Source: Symbiodinium natans | Taxonomy: Eukaryota > Sar > Dinophyceae > Suessiales > Symbiodiniaceae | NCBI GenBank assembly: GCA_905221605.1 | Contig: CAJNDS010002068.1 | Coordinates: 771,001-835,000, forward strand | Direction: 5' to 3' | DNA length: 64,000 nt | In this document: positions 1-11,448 of the stretch, one piece after another | Layout of the letters: every line of letters starts with the position of its first letter | Position numbering within the stretch: position 1 is the first letter of the stretch | The notes under the pieces: model-generated | Database searches by the model: none | What the model was told of the DNA's origin: nothing | Seen by the model: only the letters and a program-made list of their open reading frames with translations | Program-made: the position numbers and the translations under genes

Positions 1-224
1 CAGGAATCGAGATGGGCACAGCATGCAGGAGCCTAACACCCTTACCAACACTTACAAAATAACTATATCTACCATAGATCCAAAAGAAACAAGCCAAGTT
101 GAGGCTAGCAGGCGGTTTTTGTGGCTTGGCTTCGGGTTGAGTCGAACGTTCAAGGATTGAAATTGCTCAGGCCCGCCCCCTGCTGGTTCTCCTAAAGAAC
201 TTCGCTAAAAGTTCCCATTTAACA

Positions 225-233
225 CCCCCCCCC

Positions 234-264
<31 letters not shown>

Positions 265-341
265 ACCCCCCCCCACCCCCACACCCCCCCCCCCCCCCCC
301 CCACCCCCCCCCCCCCACCCCCCAAAAAAAAAAAAAAAAAA
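225..341. repeat. poly-C tract followed by poly-A
   Basis: About 100 nt of nearly pure C, interrupted by single A residues, ends in a run of about 18 A. It is low-complexity sequence and its length may be uncertain in the assembly. Positions 1-224 and 342-890 show no convincing exon. Confidence 0.95.
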
Positions 342-898
342 GAACCGACATCCAGGCACCACCAACATGAGGATTCTACAGGCTGGGTATGTTGGAGTGT
401 TTAGGGGCCTTCACTCGAGCTCTCTTAGCGTGACCATTCGGCGGTTCCTCTTGGGCTCAAGAAGGCATCCTGAAGGGTTTCTGGAATTAGGGAGCCTTAG
501 TTCCTGGTTTGCGTTTTGGGGCACAAGGGCAAAAAGTTCGTTCAAGGCTTGTTCTCCCAAGACCTACGTGACAGTGCTCTAGATTGTAGGGCCCCGTTTT
601 TTGGGGGCTACTAATTATTGTAAATGGTGAATATGGGGTGCTGTAGATTTAGTATATTTTGGGAGGGACTGTTCGCTGGGAGGTCTGCGCGCGCACAGAC
701 GGAACCCAAAAAGTTCCCTTGTTCGACATGCACATTTGGGGTTGAACATGCAGGGGCTCGGTTTTCGAGCTGCAAACTTTGGATTTGAGATGCGATCGGT
801 CCGATAGGTTCGATGGGCTTCCATCAGGAATTCCCTCAAGCTTCAACTTTCCGAAGCCGCAACATCTTGACAGGTCGTACAGGGAGTCTGGCCCAAAG

Positions 899-933
899 CC
901 CACGTCATTGTGACTGCGGACAACCCGCGCCAG
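899..933 (+). CDS. possible small exon (VIVTADNPRQ)
   Basis: This short segment lies between an AAAG acceptor and a CAG|GTGCCA donor and reads AHVIVTADNPRQ with high third-position GC. The string resembles the TSDNPR motif of Mur ligases. Twelve residues cannot carry that assignment, and no other Mur motif is visible nearby. It may belong to the unidentified gene whose exons follow to 2.7 kb. Confidence 0.25.
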
Positions 934-1137
934 GTGCCACACATCGGGGAACTGGTACGGTTTGGGAGTGTAGGGCTCCAGCGTGTTCTGGGCTTGAGCT
1001 TGAACTTGGTGGACAAGTTCATGGTTTGGGGTTTAGGACCGTCTGCCGATCCAGCGCATGCAAACCCCGCGACATGAACTGAACCCACTTCCACTTCTGT
1101 ATGGTGCCACGTGAAACCACGTGCCCTGGGAATGCAG

Positions 1138-1210
1138 AAGCTCGCGCATGGGCCCTGCACCAGGCATCAGAACTCTACGAGTGCCTACACTGCAAGAAGA
1201 GCGCATTTGG
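1138..1210 (+). CDS. exon with Cys-x2-Cys, zinc-finger-like
   Basis: The reading frame after a GCAG acceptor gives a helical stretch and then YECLHCKKSAFG, ending near a GT donor. The spacing recalls the Cys-rich C-terminal segment of PHR1/MYCBP2-type ubiquitin ligases (YxCxxCxxPYFGG), a family I recall as common in dinoflagellates. The remaining cysteines were not found in the next exons, so the assignment is weak. Coding status rests on third-position GC and the splice-like edges. Confidence 0.35.
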
Positions 1211-1566
1211 GTTTGCCTGGAAATGTTACCCTCAGTTTAGAAGAGGGGACCCGCCCCAAACAAGTCTGGTGACCGCTGCAAAGAGATATCCTGCGCGACC
1301 AAACATGTGTCGGGGCCTGGGCTGCAGGCAAGGCCGGTAAACCCTGATACCTTTACGGCCCAAACCTGAAGCTTTCTAGCCTTCCGGAGCTGAAGCCAAG
1401 GCCCTTAAATTGAAGCCTGAAGGTCTGAAGCTTTCCTACCTGGGTTTTTGCAGGCAGCTGAAGGGATAAGGGCCGGAGACCCAGCGCCATGCTTAGGCCT
1501 AAAAGGGAAGCGTCAACCCTAAGCCCTAAACCCGAAGGGCTTTGGGGGGCGCTTCTGTCCTGCCAG

Positions 1567-1645
1567 TTCCGGCGCGCACTACGTGCTGCGCTCCGCCAAG
1601 CTTTGCGCCGAGCGCCTCTTCGAGCTCTTAAACCGCTACGATGCT
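1567..1645 (+). CDS. exon of unidentified gene (helical)
   Basis: The frame reads GAHYVLRSAKLCAERLFELL and continues LNRYDAWG, with strong third-position GC and an amphipathic helical character. An AG acceptor precedes it. The upstream 300 nt are full of telomere-like words typical of introns here. No family is recognised. Probably the same gene as the neighbours at 1.14 and 1.87 kb. Confidence 0.55.
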
Positions 1646-1867
1646 TGGGGAGCACCTGAGTTGGGGGTGGGGGGGGGCTATAAGGTCTTCGGAGCTTAGG
1701 GCTTTAGCCCAGAATAAAGGCGAACCATGCCGAAGCCCATCAACTCACAACCTCCAAGCCCTAAATGGCCCATAAGTTCCACGAACCCCAAAGCTCTAAA
1801 TCCTGACCTCCAACAATGTAACATGACCGAAGCCCTGGCCAATTCCCCCAATGAACCAAGGAGACAG

Positions 1868-1925
1868 ATGCCGGCATGTCTGACCTGAAACGCCGCTTCG
1901 ACAAGTACAAGAAACGGGACCGCCC
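1868..1925 (+). CDS. exon of unidentified gene (basic helix)
   Basis: A 58-nt block after a GACAG acceptor reads GMSDLKRRFDKYKKRDRP and ends at a possible GC donor (CC|GCAG). It is highly charged, as in a coiled or RNA-binding helix. The sequence immediately downstream becomes the TTTAGGG-like intron type. Function unknown. Confidence 0.5.
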
Positions 1926-2376
1926 GCAGTTCTCTTTAGGGTTTAGGTTTCCGGGTTTGGGAAAGTTTGAGAGCGTTGGGCTCTTTGTTGTTTCCGATTT
2001 TTTTCCGGTTGACTTGCTTGGCCTTCGAGGGGTACTGAAGTTAGGAGGCATCATGTGGCGGCATCGAGAGAGATTTCTTGGTTGCGAACCTGTCTGCGAA
2101 CTTGGTCAATTCTACAATTAGTGCAGGGCGTTACCTTTAGGTAGCTGCAAAAGGTCTATAATTTTCGAAGACTAGACGCTCTCCCAGTGGCGATTTCCAC
2201 TCTGCTGGGTTCATGCAGGAGAACGACGAGCGGCGCAGCTTTGTCGTACTCGGCGTGTAACGGTCGGAGGCTCGGCGCAAATGACGGCGACGTCGCATTG
2301 TCTTGGTAGCGGATCTTTGGAGATTGTTTGCATTTCATTTCTAGCCAGCACTTGAGATCAGCCCGAGTCAATTGAG

Positions 2377-2463
2377 GACGTGAGCACCGTCCTCCAATAC
2401 TTCGATCTGATGTCTCTTCTGCTTCGTGGTGCTTCGAAGTCGAAGCTTCGGGGAGCGTCGTAA
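2377..2463 (+). CDS. possible terminal exon, unidentified gene
   Basis: After an ATTGAG acceptor, 28 codons plus TAA read DVSTVLQYFDLMSLLLRGAS and continue to the stop. Third positions are GC-rich at the start. It may close the first gene of the window, or the exon may splice onward before the stop. Another exon-like block at 2661-2733 (IPKYSGTATLGQFGHMSP, TGA) follows after 200 nt of intron-like sequence, so the gene end is not settled. Confidence 0.45.
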   Translation, partial: DVSTVLQYFDLMSLLLRGASKSKLRGAS

Positions 2464-2660
2464 TGATCGCTTCAGCGAAGGGATGCCATTGTCAGGTTGA
2501 AGGCTCCACCCCGCCAAAGCCCCTAGCCCTGAACCCTGAACCAACGATGCCCAGAAAGAAGCTGACCCTCCCCCTCAACCCCAAAAGCCCTAAGCTGTCC
2601 AACCCCAAAGCCCCCGGAGCCCTCCAAGTTGCACAATCGGCTTCCTGCTGACTCCCCCAG

Positions 2661-2733
2661 GGCAATTCCTAAATACAGCGGAACTGCCACTCTGGGCCAA
2701 TTTGGCCACATGAGTCCCGAATCAAATTGTTGA
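2661..2733 (+). CDS. possible exon ending in TGA
   Basis: A C-rich tract and CAG acceptor precede a frame reading AIPKYSGTATLGQFGHMSP before TGA. It fits the local exon style but is short and matches no family I know. It would belong to the gene at 0.9-2.7 kb if that gene runs past 2463. From 2734 to 3530 I see only weak candidate frames. Confidence 0.35.
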
Positions 2734-3539
2734 TGCCTCTATGCCCCCAGCGAACGGAGAGAGGTGGAGCTCAGGGTTTAGGATTTATAGGGTTCCGGAG
2801 TCGGTGCAGTTTTGAAATGTCCTGAGCGGTTTTAGGGTGAGATTTCCCTGAAAGATTTTCATATGATGAGCATCTTCGAGGGCTTTAGCAGACCCACCTA
2901 CCTCTCCCTCCAGGGGCGTGCCCATACAATTCTGACATCCGAAAGGATCTCCCAGAAATCAGGGCGCTCCCGGGCCGAAGGTCCAAGGAACTGCTGGGCC
3001 GAACTCTTAGCCATGAGGTCTCCAACTGAATCCCGACGCCGAATCTTGGGCTCACTAGGGTTTCGCAATCAACTCACCCAGCAAAAAAACAAAGACCACA
3101 GACCGTGGACGGGCTCGACCCAGAATTAATATCCACTTTCAGGTGCCTCGCATAACAGGCCACAGCCGCCAAGTGGCTTCGTTTTGCCACGTTTCCAGCT
3201 CTGGGATCCACTGATTTCAAACCCTGGAGTAAAATACGTCCTGGCGCTGTGTGGTGTTCTCCATCTTCGCAGCGAACACTCACAGAGCTGGGAATAGCCG
3301 GACCTACGCCTAACCTAAGGACATAAGGAGCTGGAGAATAAAAGTCGTCGATCCGAGTGTTGTCGTGCACCATTGCACATACAGACATGTTTGAATGTGG
3401 AGCTGAGTAGATGGCACTTCACTCATACTCATGCAGTGTGCTTGCGTCTCATGTAAGATCTTGTCCACCAGGCTTGCGAGAACAACCCTTGAGCCCGAAA
3501 CCCACAAGCAACAAAGCATGAACCCTACACGTGCAATTC

Positions 3540-3679
3540 CTGGCCACCCCCTTCCATTCCCCTCCCCCTTCCCCTTCCCCCCTCTCCCCCTCTCTCTCTC
3601 TCTCTCTCCCCCTTCGTCTCTCTCTCCCTCTCTGCCCCTCTCCCTCTCCCTCTCCATCTCCCTGTCCCTCTCGCTCTCG

Positions 3680-3729
<50 letters not shown>
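3540..3729. repeat. CT microsatellite
   Basis: About 190 nt of CT-rich sequence, with long perfect (CT)n runs after 3670 and CCCTCT variants before. It produces long Ser/Leu/Pro frames on + and Arg/Glu frames on -, which are artefacts. Confidence 0.97.
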
Positions 3730-3831
3730 AACCTAAAACAACTGGAGCTGAAGCATCGAAGTTGAATCCCAAAACTCCAAGCCCCACATCTCGAAGCCCT
3801 CCAGCCCTTGGTCGCCAGCCTTGCTGAGCCC

Positions 3832-6800
3832 ATGGTCCACCACGCTGCCACCGCCTTCGTTTCGAACTTCGCACTCATCGCATTAGGGCTGCTGCTGAAG
3901 CGACGGGAAGTCGTGCAGGCAGCGATACGGGCTTAGGGTTTGGATTTGGAGGGTTCATTAAGCTGTCGGTCAGGTCAGAAGTTGGAACTCTCCTTGTCAA
4001 GCTTAAAGCCTGGCTGCAGGAATCCGATGGGCGCACGCTGTTGAAGTTGGCCTTGAACGTCACCACACCAGTGCTCGAGCTGCAAGGAGATGCAGGGAAG
4101 CTAGAGGCTCTGGGGTTGTCTTGGTGATCGTTTTATTGCTCCGTTTAAACTTCAGGATGCTTGACATTCTCCGGTCATAGTGCACGAGGCAGACTGTTCT
4201 TCACAGGGAGTTGCTATGCTACAAAACTGCAGCGGAGCCTGAGCGCCACGGTGTAGCCGTGTAGCCTCTGGGAGTTTCTTACTAACGCCGCTGCGCTTGG
4301 AGCTTGCTCAGCACTATCCCCAGCTTCAGGGTAAGATCCGAAGCCATGAGCACTTCAGATCTGGGCTTGAGGAGACCATTCCAGGGTTCCTTCAATTACC
4401 GTGTTGCGTGCTATGTCCAAAGGCCTAAAAGCTTCAAAGCTCGACATCCCCACGAGCGTAGAGAGCTTCGATCCGGCGCTGCTTCGCAGGCATTGCTGCT
4501 GCACACCTTCGCTGAAGCACCAACAGGCAAGTGTAAGCCACTGGATGCTCAAGGTGCCAAGGTTGAAAACTAGAAAGCTCTCAACCCCAAACGCTGTAAA
4601 CGACCAGAAGGGGCCTCGTGCCTACCCAAGCCACCAGCCAACACACGAAAGCATCGAGCCTGCTAATTCAAGTTAGGGGTTCTGGCAAGCTGTACATTGC
4701 GGACAGCCGCTTTACTGGCCTGACGCGCAATCGTTTCTTAGAAAACAGAAGTTGGCGACAGACCTGTGTGGCGCATAGGTGTAGATCATTGCCGAAAGGC
4801 ACAACAACTGGTGTTTACAGTCCAGTTTCTGTGGAAACTAGATGCAGAAGGTTCGCTGACATGAACCTTCTCGAGCACCCAATTCGCAGACAACAAATTC
4901 TACTGGTATGGTTTGATGCGTATGTCCCTAAAGCTTTAAATGAGAAGAATTAGCTCTGCCACTGTGCAATTTTGCAACTGCAGTTGCAACTGTACAATTA
5001 GGTAATTCTGCACATCTATATCACGATATAAGGAGATATTTCTCATGCATGCAGGATCTGTAACCCCGTCCCTGGCGCCCGTGGCCTGGCTCTTGAGCTT
5101 CGGCCTGGGTGCTTTGGGTGCCTGGGTGGGCTTCCGGCACAAGGACAGCACCTGGGCAGTTCTCCATCTCACGGTCCCTTGTTGGGTATTCCTAAAGATA
5201 CGGCTCCGTATGATAATTAATGGGCACACAAACTGGACCGCACTTTAGAGAACCAGCCGTCTGGCGAGGAGGGTTACAAGTCTTTTTGATGTAGGATTGG
5301 TAGGCGGGGTACGTTGGCCCTAGCATTCTGAGGCGTGCATTTTGTGGCTTCTGGAGCGGGAGGGGGTGGTTTGGGTGGGTTGTATAGCTTGTGGTTAGTT
5401 AGTTGCGTGGCTCTCGGAAGGGAGGTGGGCAATTAGGTACCTTTTCTCCCCCTATTAATATACCCCTTTCAGGCATAACTTTGAGGCACCACTGTACGAA
5501 ATAGCAGCAATGTCCTGTCAGCTGACAGGGCTCCAGGCAGGAGCGAGCGCTGCTCACTGGAATGATGACTGGGCTAAATTTGGGTATGCCGCTTGGACCT
5601 CCATTTCTGTGGATCTTTGTGGGGTTCAGGGTATGGGCGGTATCGGGTAAGAGTGTAGAGTAGAGTGGTCCAAGGCACGCCGTATGTTGGAGCATTCGGA
5701 GCATGAGCTCTCCCATGTGTTGCTGAGCCCGAAGCACTTGGCCACCTGCATCCTACGTAACTTCCGAGCCTGCCGATTGGGCGAAACCAAAAACCCTAAA
5801 CCCCACTTCGGATGGCATCAGCCGAGTTTTCACAGGGAAGCCTAAAGCCCTCACGGGGTAGTTTTCCAAAAGGCATTAGTGACTCAGGGTCAGTTCAGGG
5901 TCCCGCAAGCTTATGCTTAACCTCACGTCATGCTAGGCACAGTGGCTCCTCCTGCTTGGAGTCTCCGTCTTTGGCGCACATGCGATCAACCATGAACTGT
6001 ATGGGGGTTTGGGTTTAGGGCCTGAGGTTCTCCTACCCCATCATCCAGGGCATCTTCGGAGTGAAAGGTCTGTGCATTGTGGCATGCCTGGACATTCCGT
6101 CGCTTGTCTTGGACCAAAGCGTGTGGCCGCTGGTGTGGGATTCTGCTCCATCAAGTTAGCCAGACTCGCTTCAATAAACGGGCCTTGCTCAGAAACTGCT
6201 GCCTGTCCTTTGAAGTCTGCCTTCCTACCAGGGCCGGTTCTAGACAAGAGCATAGTGCCAGCGCAGCTGAAGCTGAAGCAAAGCCCGCATGTTCGGCACC
6301 CGAGGAACATGATCGTGAACTTCGCATACAACCGCGCGATCTTCGATGGCTTGGCCCAAGAGAGGCCATCAGGCTGGGTACAAACAGCTGGAACGGCAAA
6401 TGTTGCCCACTCAACTTCGCGCCTGTAGCTTAAGAAACAAGGAAGTTCACACTCCACCATCGTCATCAACGAAAGTCTGATCTTGCTTCTCTTCTCTCAA
6501 CCTCTCCAGAACACAAACCTACACCCCAATACCTGTAAGCCCAAACCCTATACAAAAGGCGCACGGCTGCTGCGCACGGCTGGCCGCCAGCTCTTGACAG
6601 CGCCCGCCATGATGGCAATATGGGCGCTTCGGGCATCAAACCTGAGATTGAAAGGGCTGAAAGAGTTTACTTGGGATTGAAGGGGCTCTTATAGGGTTCA
6701 GGGGTTTAGGCGTTTTTGTGTTTTTGAGGTTTAAGGGTGTACGTACTGTAGGGGTTTAGGATTGAAAGATTGAGGGCGCGCGGCGCCCGCGAACCGCCAG

Positions 6801-8215
6801 TGAAGCCAGTCTAAGGGGATTCGCCAAATGTGAAACTGTCGCTGCTTTTGGGAGTTCTTGCATTGCGGGGTGCCAAATCGCGCTCCTGCCTTGGCGACGC
6901 GCACGTTGGCATAATGATGTTGATATCTTCGGCCGGAAACCCCAAATCTGACCCCAACACCCCAATACGAAAACTGATAACATTCTGGGTTCTCTGAAAC
7001 TATTCTCGAAAGCTACGGTTTCCTGTTAGACACGATGTCAGGGGGTCGCGTGTTCCTGTACGCCACTTCGGGGCAAAAAGAGCACACCCCTATTTGTTGC
7101 AGGGCCCTGCGCCAAATCACAACTTCCCGAGCAGACAGCATGTCATTGCTTCGGGAAAGCAATCTCCCAAAAGACGAGGTCGGCCTTGCCATGCGCTGGC
7201 TTTCTCTACCCATGCCTGCGCTGGTGGACGACACTTTGGCAGAGCTGGGCCACGCTAACAAGGCAAGGCTTCTCGAACACCAGCCCAGCCGCCCAGCTAA
7301 GCCCGAACCCCAATGCCCCCACTCCAGGCTGGCTCCGGGCTTGACCCAAAAGCGCCCCCAAAAGGGGCCTCCTCAGCTCTCCCCACGAAGGTTCTGGTGA
7401 TGATGGGATTGGGCGTGCTCCTCAAGATCCGCTTCACGAAGGAGAGCTGGGCTCAGGCTTGTGAAGCTATGCCGCCGGAGCAAAAAAAACTTATTGAACT
7501 CTTCGCCTTTCATAACAATTTCGTATGTTTCGATGCTGGTAATTCATTGACAGTTTGAGTGTTGGAGGAGCAACGCCGCCTTTTGCTGGAACTCCTGTCG
7601 CTACGCTGCACCTTGAGCTTTGCTGCAGCAGCCGCGACAGCAGCTCTGGCACCGCAACTGGGCGCCTTGGGCCACGGTCTCTAATCTTAGCCGGGCCCTT
7701 CGGGGCCTTCAGGGCTTTATTGGGTAGAACCCGTTTGCACAAGAGGAGACCCCCTCCCCTTCTCTGGCAGACCTGGCACAGGCGCTTCGCCCCTCGTTCA
7801 AACTGTGTGCGTGATGGCCCTTTGCTGCCCTATCCCAGCCGTCTCCGTGCAGTTTGCACTGGAGGCAGACTCATGCTCAATGCCGCAGTCGCCCACCAAC
7901 ACCTTCACTGTGTAAACCCCTTAAGGCCTCTGCAGGCAGTCACACCTCATGTCCCTTTCGATGCAGGTTGGCTGTGATGGTGCACTGGCAGCCGCGGCAG
8001 CGAACTTGTCCAACCTCGTGGCTTTTCCTGTTCTGCCGCCGGGCTTGCACAATAGACCCCGTGAAAAGCTTCGAAGCCCCAAGGAGACCCTAAAGCCCCG
8101 CCCTAAAAACCTTCAATCCCTATATCCGAAACAGCCTCGCCGCCGAGGTTCGCAGTGGCATCCTATCATGGAGACCCAGCCGGACTGCAACGAGGCGGAA
8201 AGATCCAGCTCCTAG
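3832..8215 (+). CDS. AEC-family (auxin efflux carrier-like) membrane transporter, multi-exon
   Basis: Exons recognised: 3832-3918 (ATG, VHHAATAFVSNFALIALG, TM1), 4020-4086 (LLKLALNVTTPVLELQ, TM2), 5055-about 5110 (LAPVAWLLSFGLGALGAWVG, TM3), 6027-about 6135 (SYPIIQGIFGVKGLCIVACL), 7103-7262 (LPMPALVDDTLAELGHANK), 7391-7522 (VLVMMGLGVLL), 7568-7670, 7782-7864 (CVMALCCPIPAVSVQFALE), 7967-8042 (VGCDGALAAAAANLSNL), 8148-8215 (TAG stop). Phase agrees across seven of these junctions. The YP-x4-IFG-x-KG-L stretch and the ALE-x-GCDGALAAAAANLSNL end match the Mem_trans family pattern, whose members export small anions or auxin-like compounds across membranes. Donors are GC five times, GA once (4087) and GT once. 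The middle loop (5.1-7.1 kb) is incomplete and may hold another exon, for example 6250-6356. TM3 to 6027 is not phase-matched. Confidence 0.75.
4087..5054 (+). other. GA-AG intron in the AEC gene, 968 nt
   Basis: The upstream exon ends CAA G and the intron starts GAGATG. The downstream exon starts GATCTG, and the join gives a continuous TM2-TM3 frame. GA donors are a known dinoflagellate peculiarity. The intron also contains weak open stretches (4304-4676, 4618-4953) that lack exon-like composition throughout. Confidence 0.55.
5110..6026 (+). other. probable intron of the AEC gene
   Basis: No convincing exon is visible. The stretch carries TTTAGGG/CCCTAAA-like words near 5790-5800 and 6010. 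A further small AEC exon could be hidden here, because the loop before the fourth membrane segment is shorter than usual. Confidence 0.45.
6250..6356 (+). CDS. possible exon within the AEC gene
   Basis: One frame has strong third-position GC and reads VRHPRNMIVNFAYNRAIFDG. Another frame in the same place is Glu/Ala-rich. It would lie in the hydrophilic central loop of the transporter. Neither edge has been phase-matched. Confidence 0.35.
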
Positions 8216-8579
8216 GGCACTTAGGACTGAGTCTCATGTGAAGGTTTGAGGTGCCGAGGTTTAGGAATTGCCGTTTAGGTAGCTGGCTTTTTGGTTTAAA
8301 GTTTGAAGCCTGCAGCCCCTCGTCGCAATGGTTCCCACAGCAGATAACTGGCCCCTAAACCTGAACCCATAACTGTCCATAGCCCATGATACAGCTTCCA
8401 GCAGAACACGCCGTTGAAACCCAGTGAACCCTTATGGAAGGCTTCGGCTGCCCTTGAACCCTTAACCCTAAGACCCTCACAGCTACAAACCCTAAGCCCT
8501 CAACCCTAAACCCCTCCACCCTAAAAGCTAAAACCCTGAAAGCCTCAACCCTCCTCGCAACTGGAAGAGGTTTACTGGG
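8216..8579. other. intergenic, telomere-like word cluster
   Basis: No gene is seen. It contains one of the densest groups of CCCTAAA-like words in the window (8460-8550). Frames on the minus strand here are low-complexity products of these words. Confidence 0.6.
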
Positions 8580-8638
8580 CCTCTCGACGGCCTCTGCTGC
8601 CTTGTGGTGGACCTCACGGCAGCCGCCAGCTGTCGGAG
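8580..8638 (+). CDS. exon of unidentified gene
   Basis: Between an AAGAG acceptor and a CGGAG|GC donor the frame reads FTGPLDGLCCLVVDLTAAA. Third-position GC is high, and both edges follow the GC-AG style of the other genes. It is the first plausible exon after the AEC stop. Function unknown. Confidence 0.45.
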
Positions 8639-9264
8639 GCTGACATTTAGGTTTGAGGGTTTGAGCTTTTGGGTTCAATTGTAGGGTTGGGAGTTCAGGG
8701 CTTCGGGGGTTTAGGAAGTTAGGATGTTCGGGGATTCCGACAGGGCTCCAACAACCACAAACCCAGCTTGTTTGCAAGGCTGCCATTTCGCTCAAGACCT
8801 ATATCTAAAGTGCAGCACCCAACCCACAGCCTTCTCTTGCATGACTTGGAACCTTGTCAGCCTCTTCAAAGACCCAACAGCATGTAGCATCATTGCCAGT
8901 CATGTCAGGAGGTTTTCGTCTTTTTCCGGTGTTGTCCGGCCGCCGGGGTTTTTTGATCAAGGCTGAAAGCAGAATCGTATGTGCTGTTGGGTTAAAGGGG
9001 GTCTTACGGACCGTAATCCTAAACACCCTACCAAAGCCCTCAACATCTCAGGACCATCGCCCGCTACCACATCGCTACCAGGCAGTCGCACCATCGCAAA
9101 ACGGCGGGCTCCACAAGGCAGCTGATGTCGGTTTGGGGTTCAGGGTGCAGGGTTTAGGGGCTCATAGGGTTTTAGGTTGAGCAGGACTCAGAGGGTTCAT
9201 GCTTTGGTCGGGGCGGCTCTGGGATTTTGGGTGCCCCTTCGGAACACAAAGGAACACGTCTGAT

Positions 9265-9357
9265 GAAGCCGAGAGAATTCAGTTTGCCCTGGTCAAAGAA
9301 CCCAAGCTAATTGACACTAAGCAAAAGCTGTTGCATCCCCAAGTCACAACTCGAGGC
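9265..9357 (+). CDS. possible exon of unidentified gene
   Basis: The frame reads ERIQFALVKEPKLIDTKQKL, and the neighbouring 60 nt on either side stay open. It lacks clearly placed splice signals. Compositionally it is more protein-like than its surroundings. Confidence 0.3.
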
Positions 9358-9561
9358 CTCCCTTTTGCTTGTGGCCTGGCGCTGGCTCGGCTGCCAAAGT
9401 TGCAGCTGACTCCAGGCAGTGCTTGACAGGAATTCTGGTCTCAGGTGTCTGATTCCTGGGGAGCTCAAGGTTCGGGGTGTGGAGTTCAAGGGTTCTAATT
9501 GTAGGGTTAGAGAGGGCGGCTGCAGCGTGACTCGCTTCAGCAGGGTGATGCATTTGAGGAG

Positions 9562-9660
9562 ACTTACTTAACTGCAATCAACTTGGCTTCGCTCTGGATT
9601 TACTGCCTTATGCCGCCAACATGCTTGATGGAAGACATCGCCTAGACTCCGAATACGACA
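9562..9660 (+). CDS. possible exon of unidentified gene
   Basis: The frame NQLGFALDLLPYAANMLDGR follows a GAG acceptor and continues to about 9700. It is a leucine-rich helical segment with no recognised family. Low support beyond composition. Confidence 0.3.
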
Positions 9661-9862
9661 CTTTCCCCAAACCCCGCTTCACTGGGGGCAAGGGTACATG
9701 AGCTTACACAGTTTACACCTACTCGGCTGCTGCAACTAAATACACTCGAATTGTTGCAGAGCTGTCACTGAGATGAGAATTGGTGACTAAGGCTTCCCAA
9801 GGCAGCTGTGGTCTCGGCATTAGCAAAGTGTTTATGTAATTGGGGCCTTCTGAGTGTCGCAG

Positions 9863-9959
9863 GCGCCTCTGCCAGAGCACCGCGCCGTACTCAGATGTCC
9901 AGCCACACTTTCCGCTCGTGCTTCGACGAGTCGATACCCTGATTTCCAACTTTCGAAAG
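9863..9959 (+). CDS. exon of unidentified gene
   Basis: After a GTCGCAG acceptor the frame reads SDVQPHFPLVLRRVDTLISN with good third-position GC. A competing frame (PEHRAVLRCPATL) is also open. From 9960 to 10801 I see no further exon. Confidence 0.4.
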
Positions 9960-10801
9960 CTCCAAGGCTAAATGGCCCCAGCACATCCTGGCCAGTCATG
10001 CTCCCTGGTTTTGGAGCGCAGCTTCGAATAATGCATTGAGCATTGCTGGCTGCAGAGGGCGGCCCATGCCTAGAGCCCAGTCGCCTGCGCGCGAAGACCT
10101 GCGTCGTGCTGCAAAAAGGAAAATGGGGGGCTCATCTCAGGTTTCTGTTAACAAACCCTTGTCTTTGTGCCGTCGGAGGTAGGCACGAGACAAACTTGCA
10201 TAATGACGGTCTACCATGAGACAAGAAGGTGGAAAGAACTAGAGTCTGAGCTCAAGGTAGCTTACATAGAGCCGGCCGAGTAGTGATTGGTCTAGAAACC
10301 AGCTCAGGGGTAGAGTGAGACGGTTTTGCGACAGGTTTGCGGTATTGGCAAGTTCTGTACTGCTGGGTTCCAGCTTCAAAGCGCCTGTCGTCGCAAAGCT
10401 CTCACCGGCTCCAGCGCGCGGGGGAGAAGTAGTGGCGTTTGCCGCCGATACAGCTCGTTCACGCATGTTCACGCTGCGTAGACGCATGTAGACACCAAGG
10501 GTCGTGGTGCCTGTGACGCCTGTGATCTAGGCCCATCTAGGCCTACTGTCAGCTTGTCGCCGGGTGCTGAAACGCACTGCATTTCTATTTTGTTTGTGTA
10601 GCTGCCTTCAGAGCTTAGGGTTTCGTGGAATCAGTAGAAAGGGGCCGCCAGGCCTTGAACAGCCATCGCCATAGGCGTTGACTTGGCCTGGCAATGGCAT
10701 CGAGGGATCTCCAGGCATTTCTGTGAAAGTTCCATGCTATAACTTGTGCTGCGGCAATCACCCAGTCTGGCGTTGTAAACCATTGTCAGTTTGCCATACA
10801 G

Positions 10802-10972
10802 GGGGCTTGGGAGAACTTAGGTCTAGCGAAGGAGCTCTCGACCACCCCTGTTCTGAGTCCATGGTCCGACTGGCCATTCTCCGATCTCTTGCCCTATACT
10901 ATATTCCAGGTCGAGATCGCGGAGGTGGTTCACGAGGTGCTGTCGCAGACAAAGGCCCGGTGGGTCTTCTGA
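10802..10972 (+). CDS. possible terminal exon, 56 codons plus TGA
   Basis: A continuous frame after an ATACAG acceptor begins GAWENLGLAKELS, passes PWSDWPFSDLLPYTIF, and ends VEIAEVVHEVLSQTKARWVF before TGA. Amino-acid composition and third-position GC are clearly coding. No family is recognised. A second CAG (at about 10907) could be an internal acceptor, making only the last 20 residues exonic. Confidence 0.55.
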   Translation, partial: GAWENLGLAKELSTTPVLSPWSDWPFSDLLPYTIFQVEIAEVVHEVLSQTKARWVF

Positions 10973-11091
10973 CGAACTTTGCTAGAACCTTGGAAGGTCT
11001 TCCACATTGTACAACCACTTCGAGTTAATTAAGCCGCTCGACGCATGCTGAGTAGCAATATGTAGCAATTCAAATTTAGGGTTGACCGCTC

Positions 11092-11448
11092 ATGCATGGT
11101 GATGCAAGGAGAACCTCTTGGCCAGGCACGGAGGGCGCGTTGTTATGTGGGGTCTTACGGGAGCTCGGTGGCTGGTGGATGAGGAGCTACCAAGCTGGGG
11201 ATGTGTTGGACTTGTTCAGGGCTGTTGCTATTATTGTTCCGATCCGCTCCGCTGTGTCATGGCAGGGGAGGCCTGACAAAGACAAAATGTTACACCAGCA
11301 TTGCCAAAGGCTAAACTTGCATGACAGCGATACCATAGTTTCAATGCAAAGGCTTCCATGGAATTCAGACTTTTGTGTGCACAACTCACAATGTACGAGA
11401 CCAGCCGCGGTGTATGGAGCGCGAGAGGTAGTAACCTCAGAATGCTGA
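11092..11448 (+). CDS. open frame of 118 codons, doubtful
   Basis: It is the longest frame in this neighbourhood, containing GVLRELGGWWMRSYQAGDVL. Codon usage is mixed and no splice edges stand out. It may be a chance frame in non-coding DNA. Confidence 0.2.
   Translation: MHGDARRTSWPGTEGALLCGVLRELGGWWMRSYQAGDVLDLFRAVAIIVPIRSAVSWQGRPDKDKMLHQHCQRLNLHDSDTIVSMQRLPWNSDFCVHNSQCTRPAAVYGAREVVTSEC

Noticed and set aside
899-933. Mur-ligase motif VTADNPR
   Set aside because: Only seven matching residues and no other Mur domain motif in the neighbourhood; kept only as a possible exon.
3525-3878. Arg/Glu-rich minus frame of 117 codons
   Set aside because: Complement of the CT microsatellite.
11187-11384. 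Minus-strand 65-codon frame
   Set aside because: Shadow of a doubtful + frame with no independent support.
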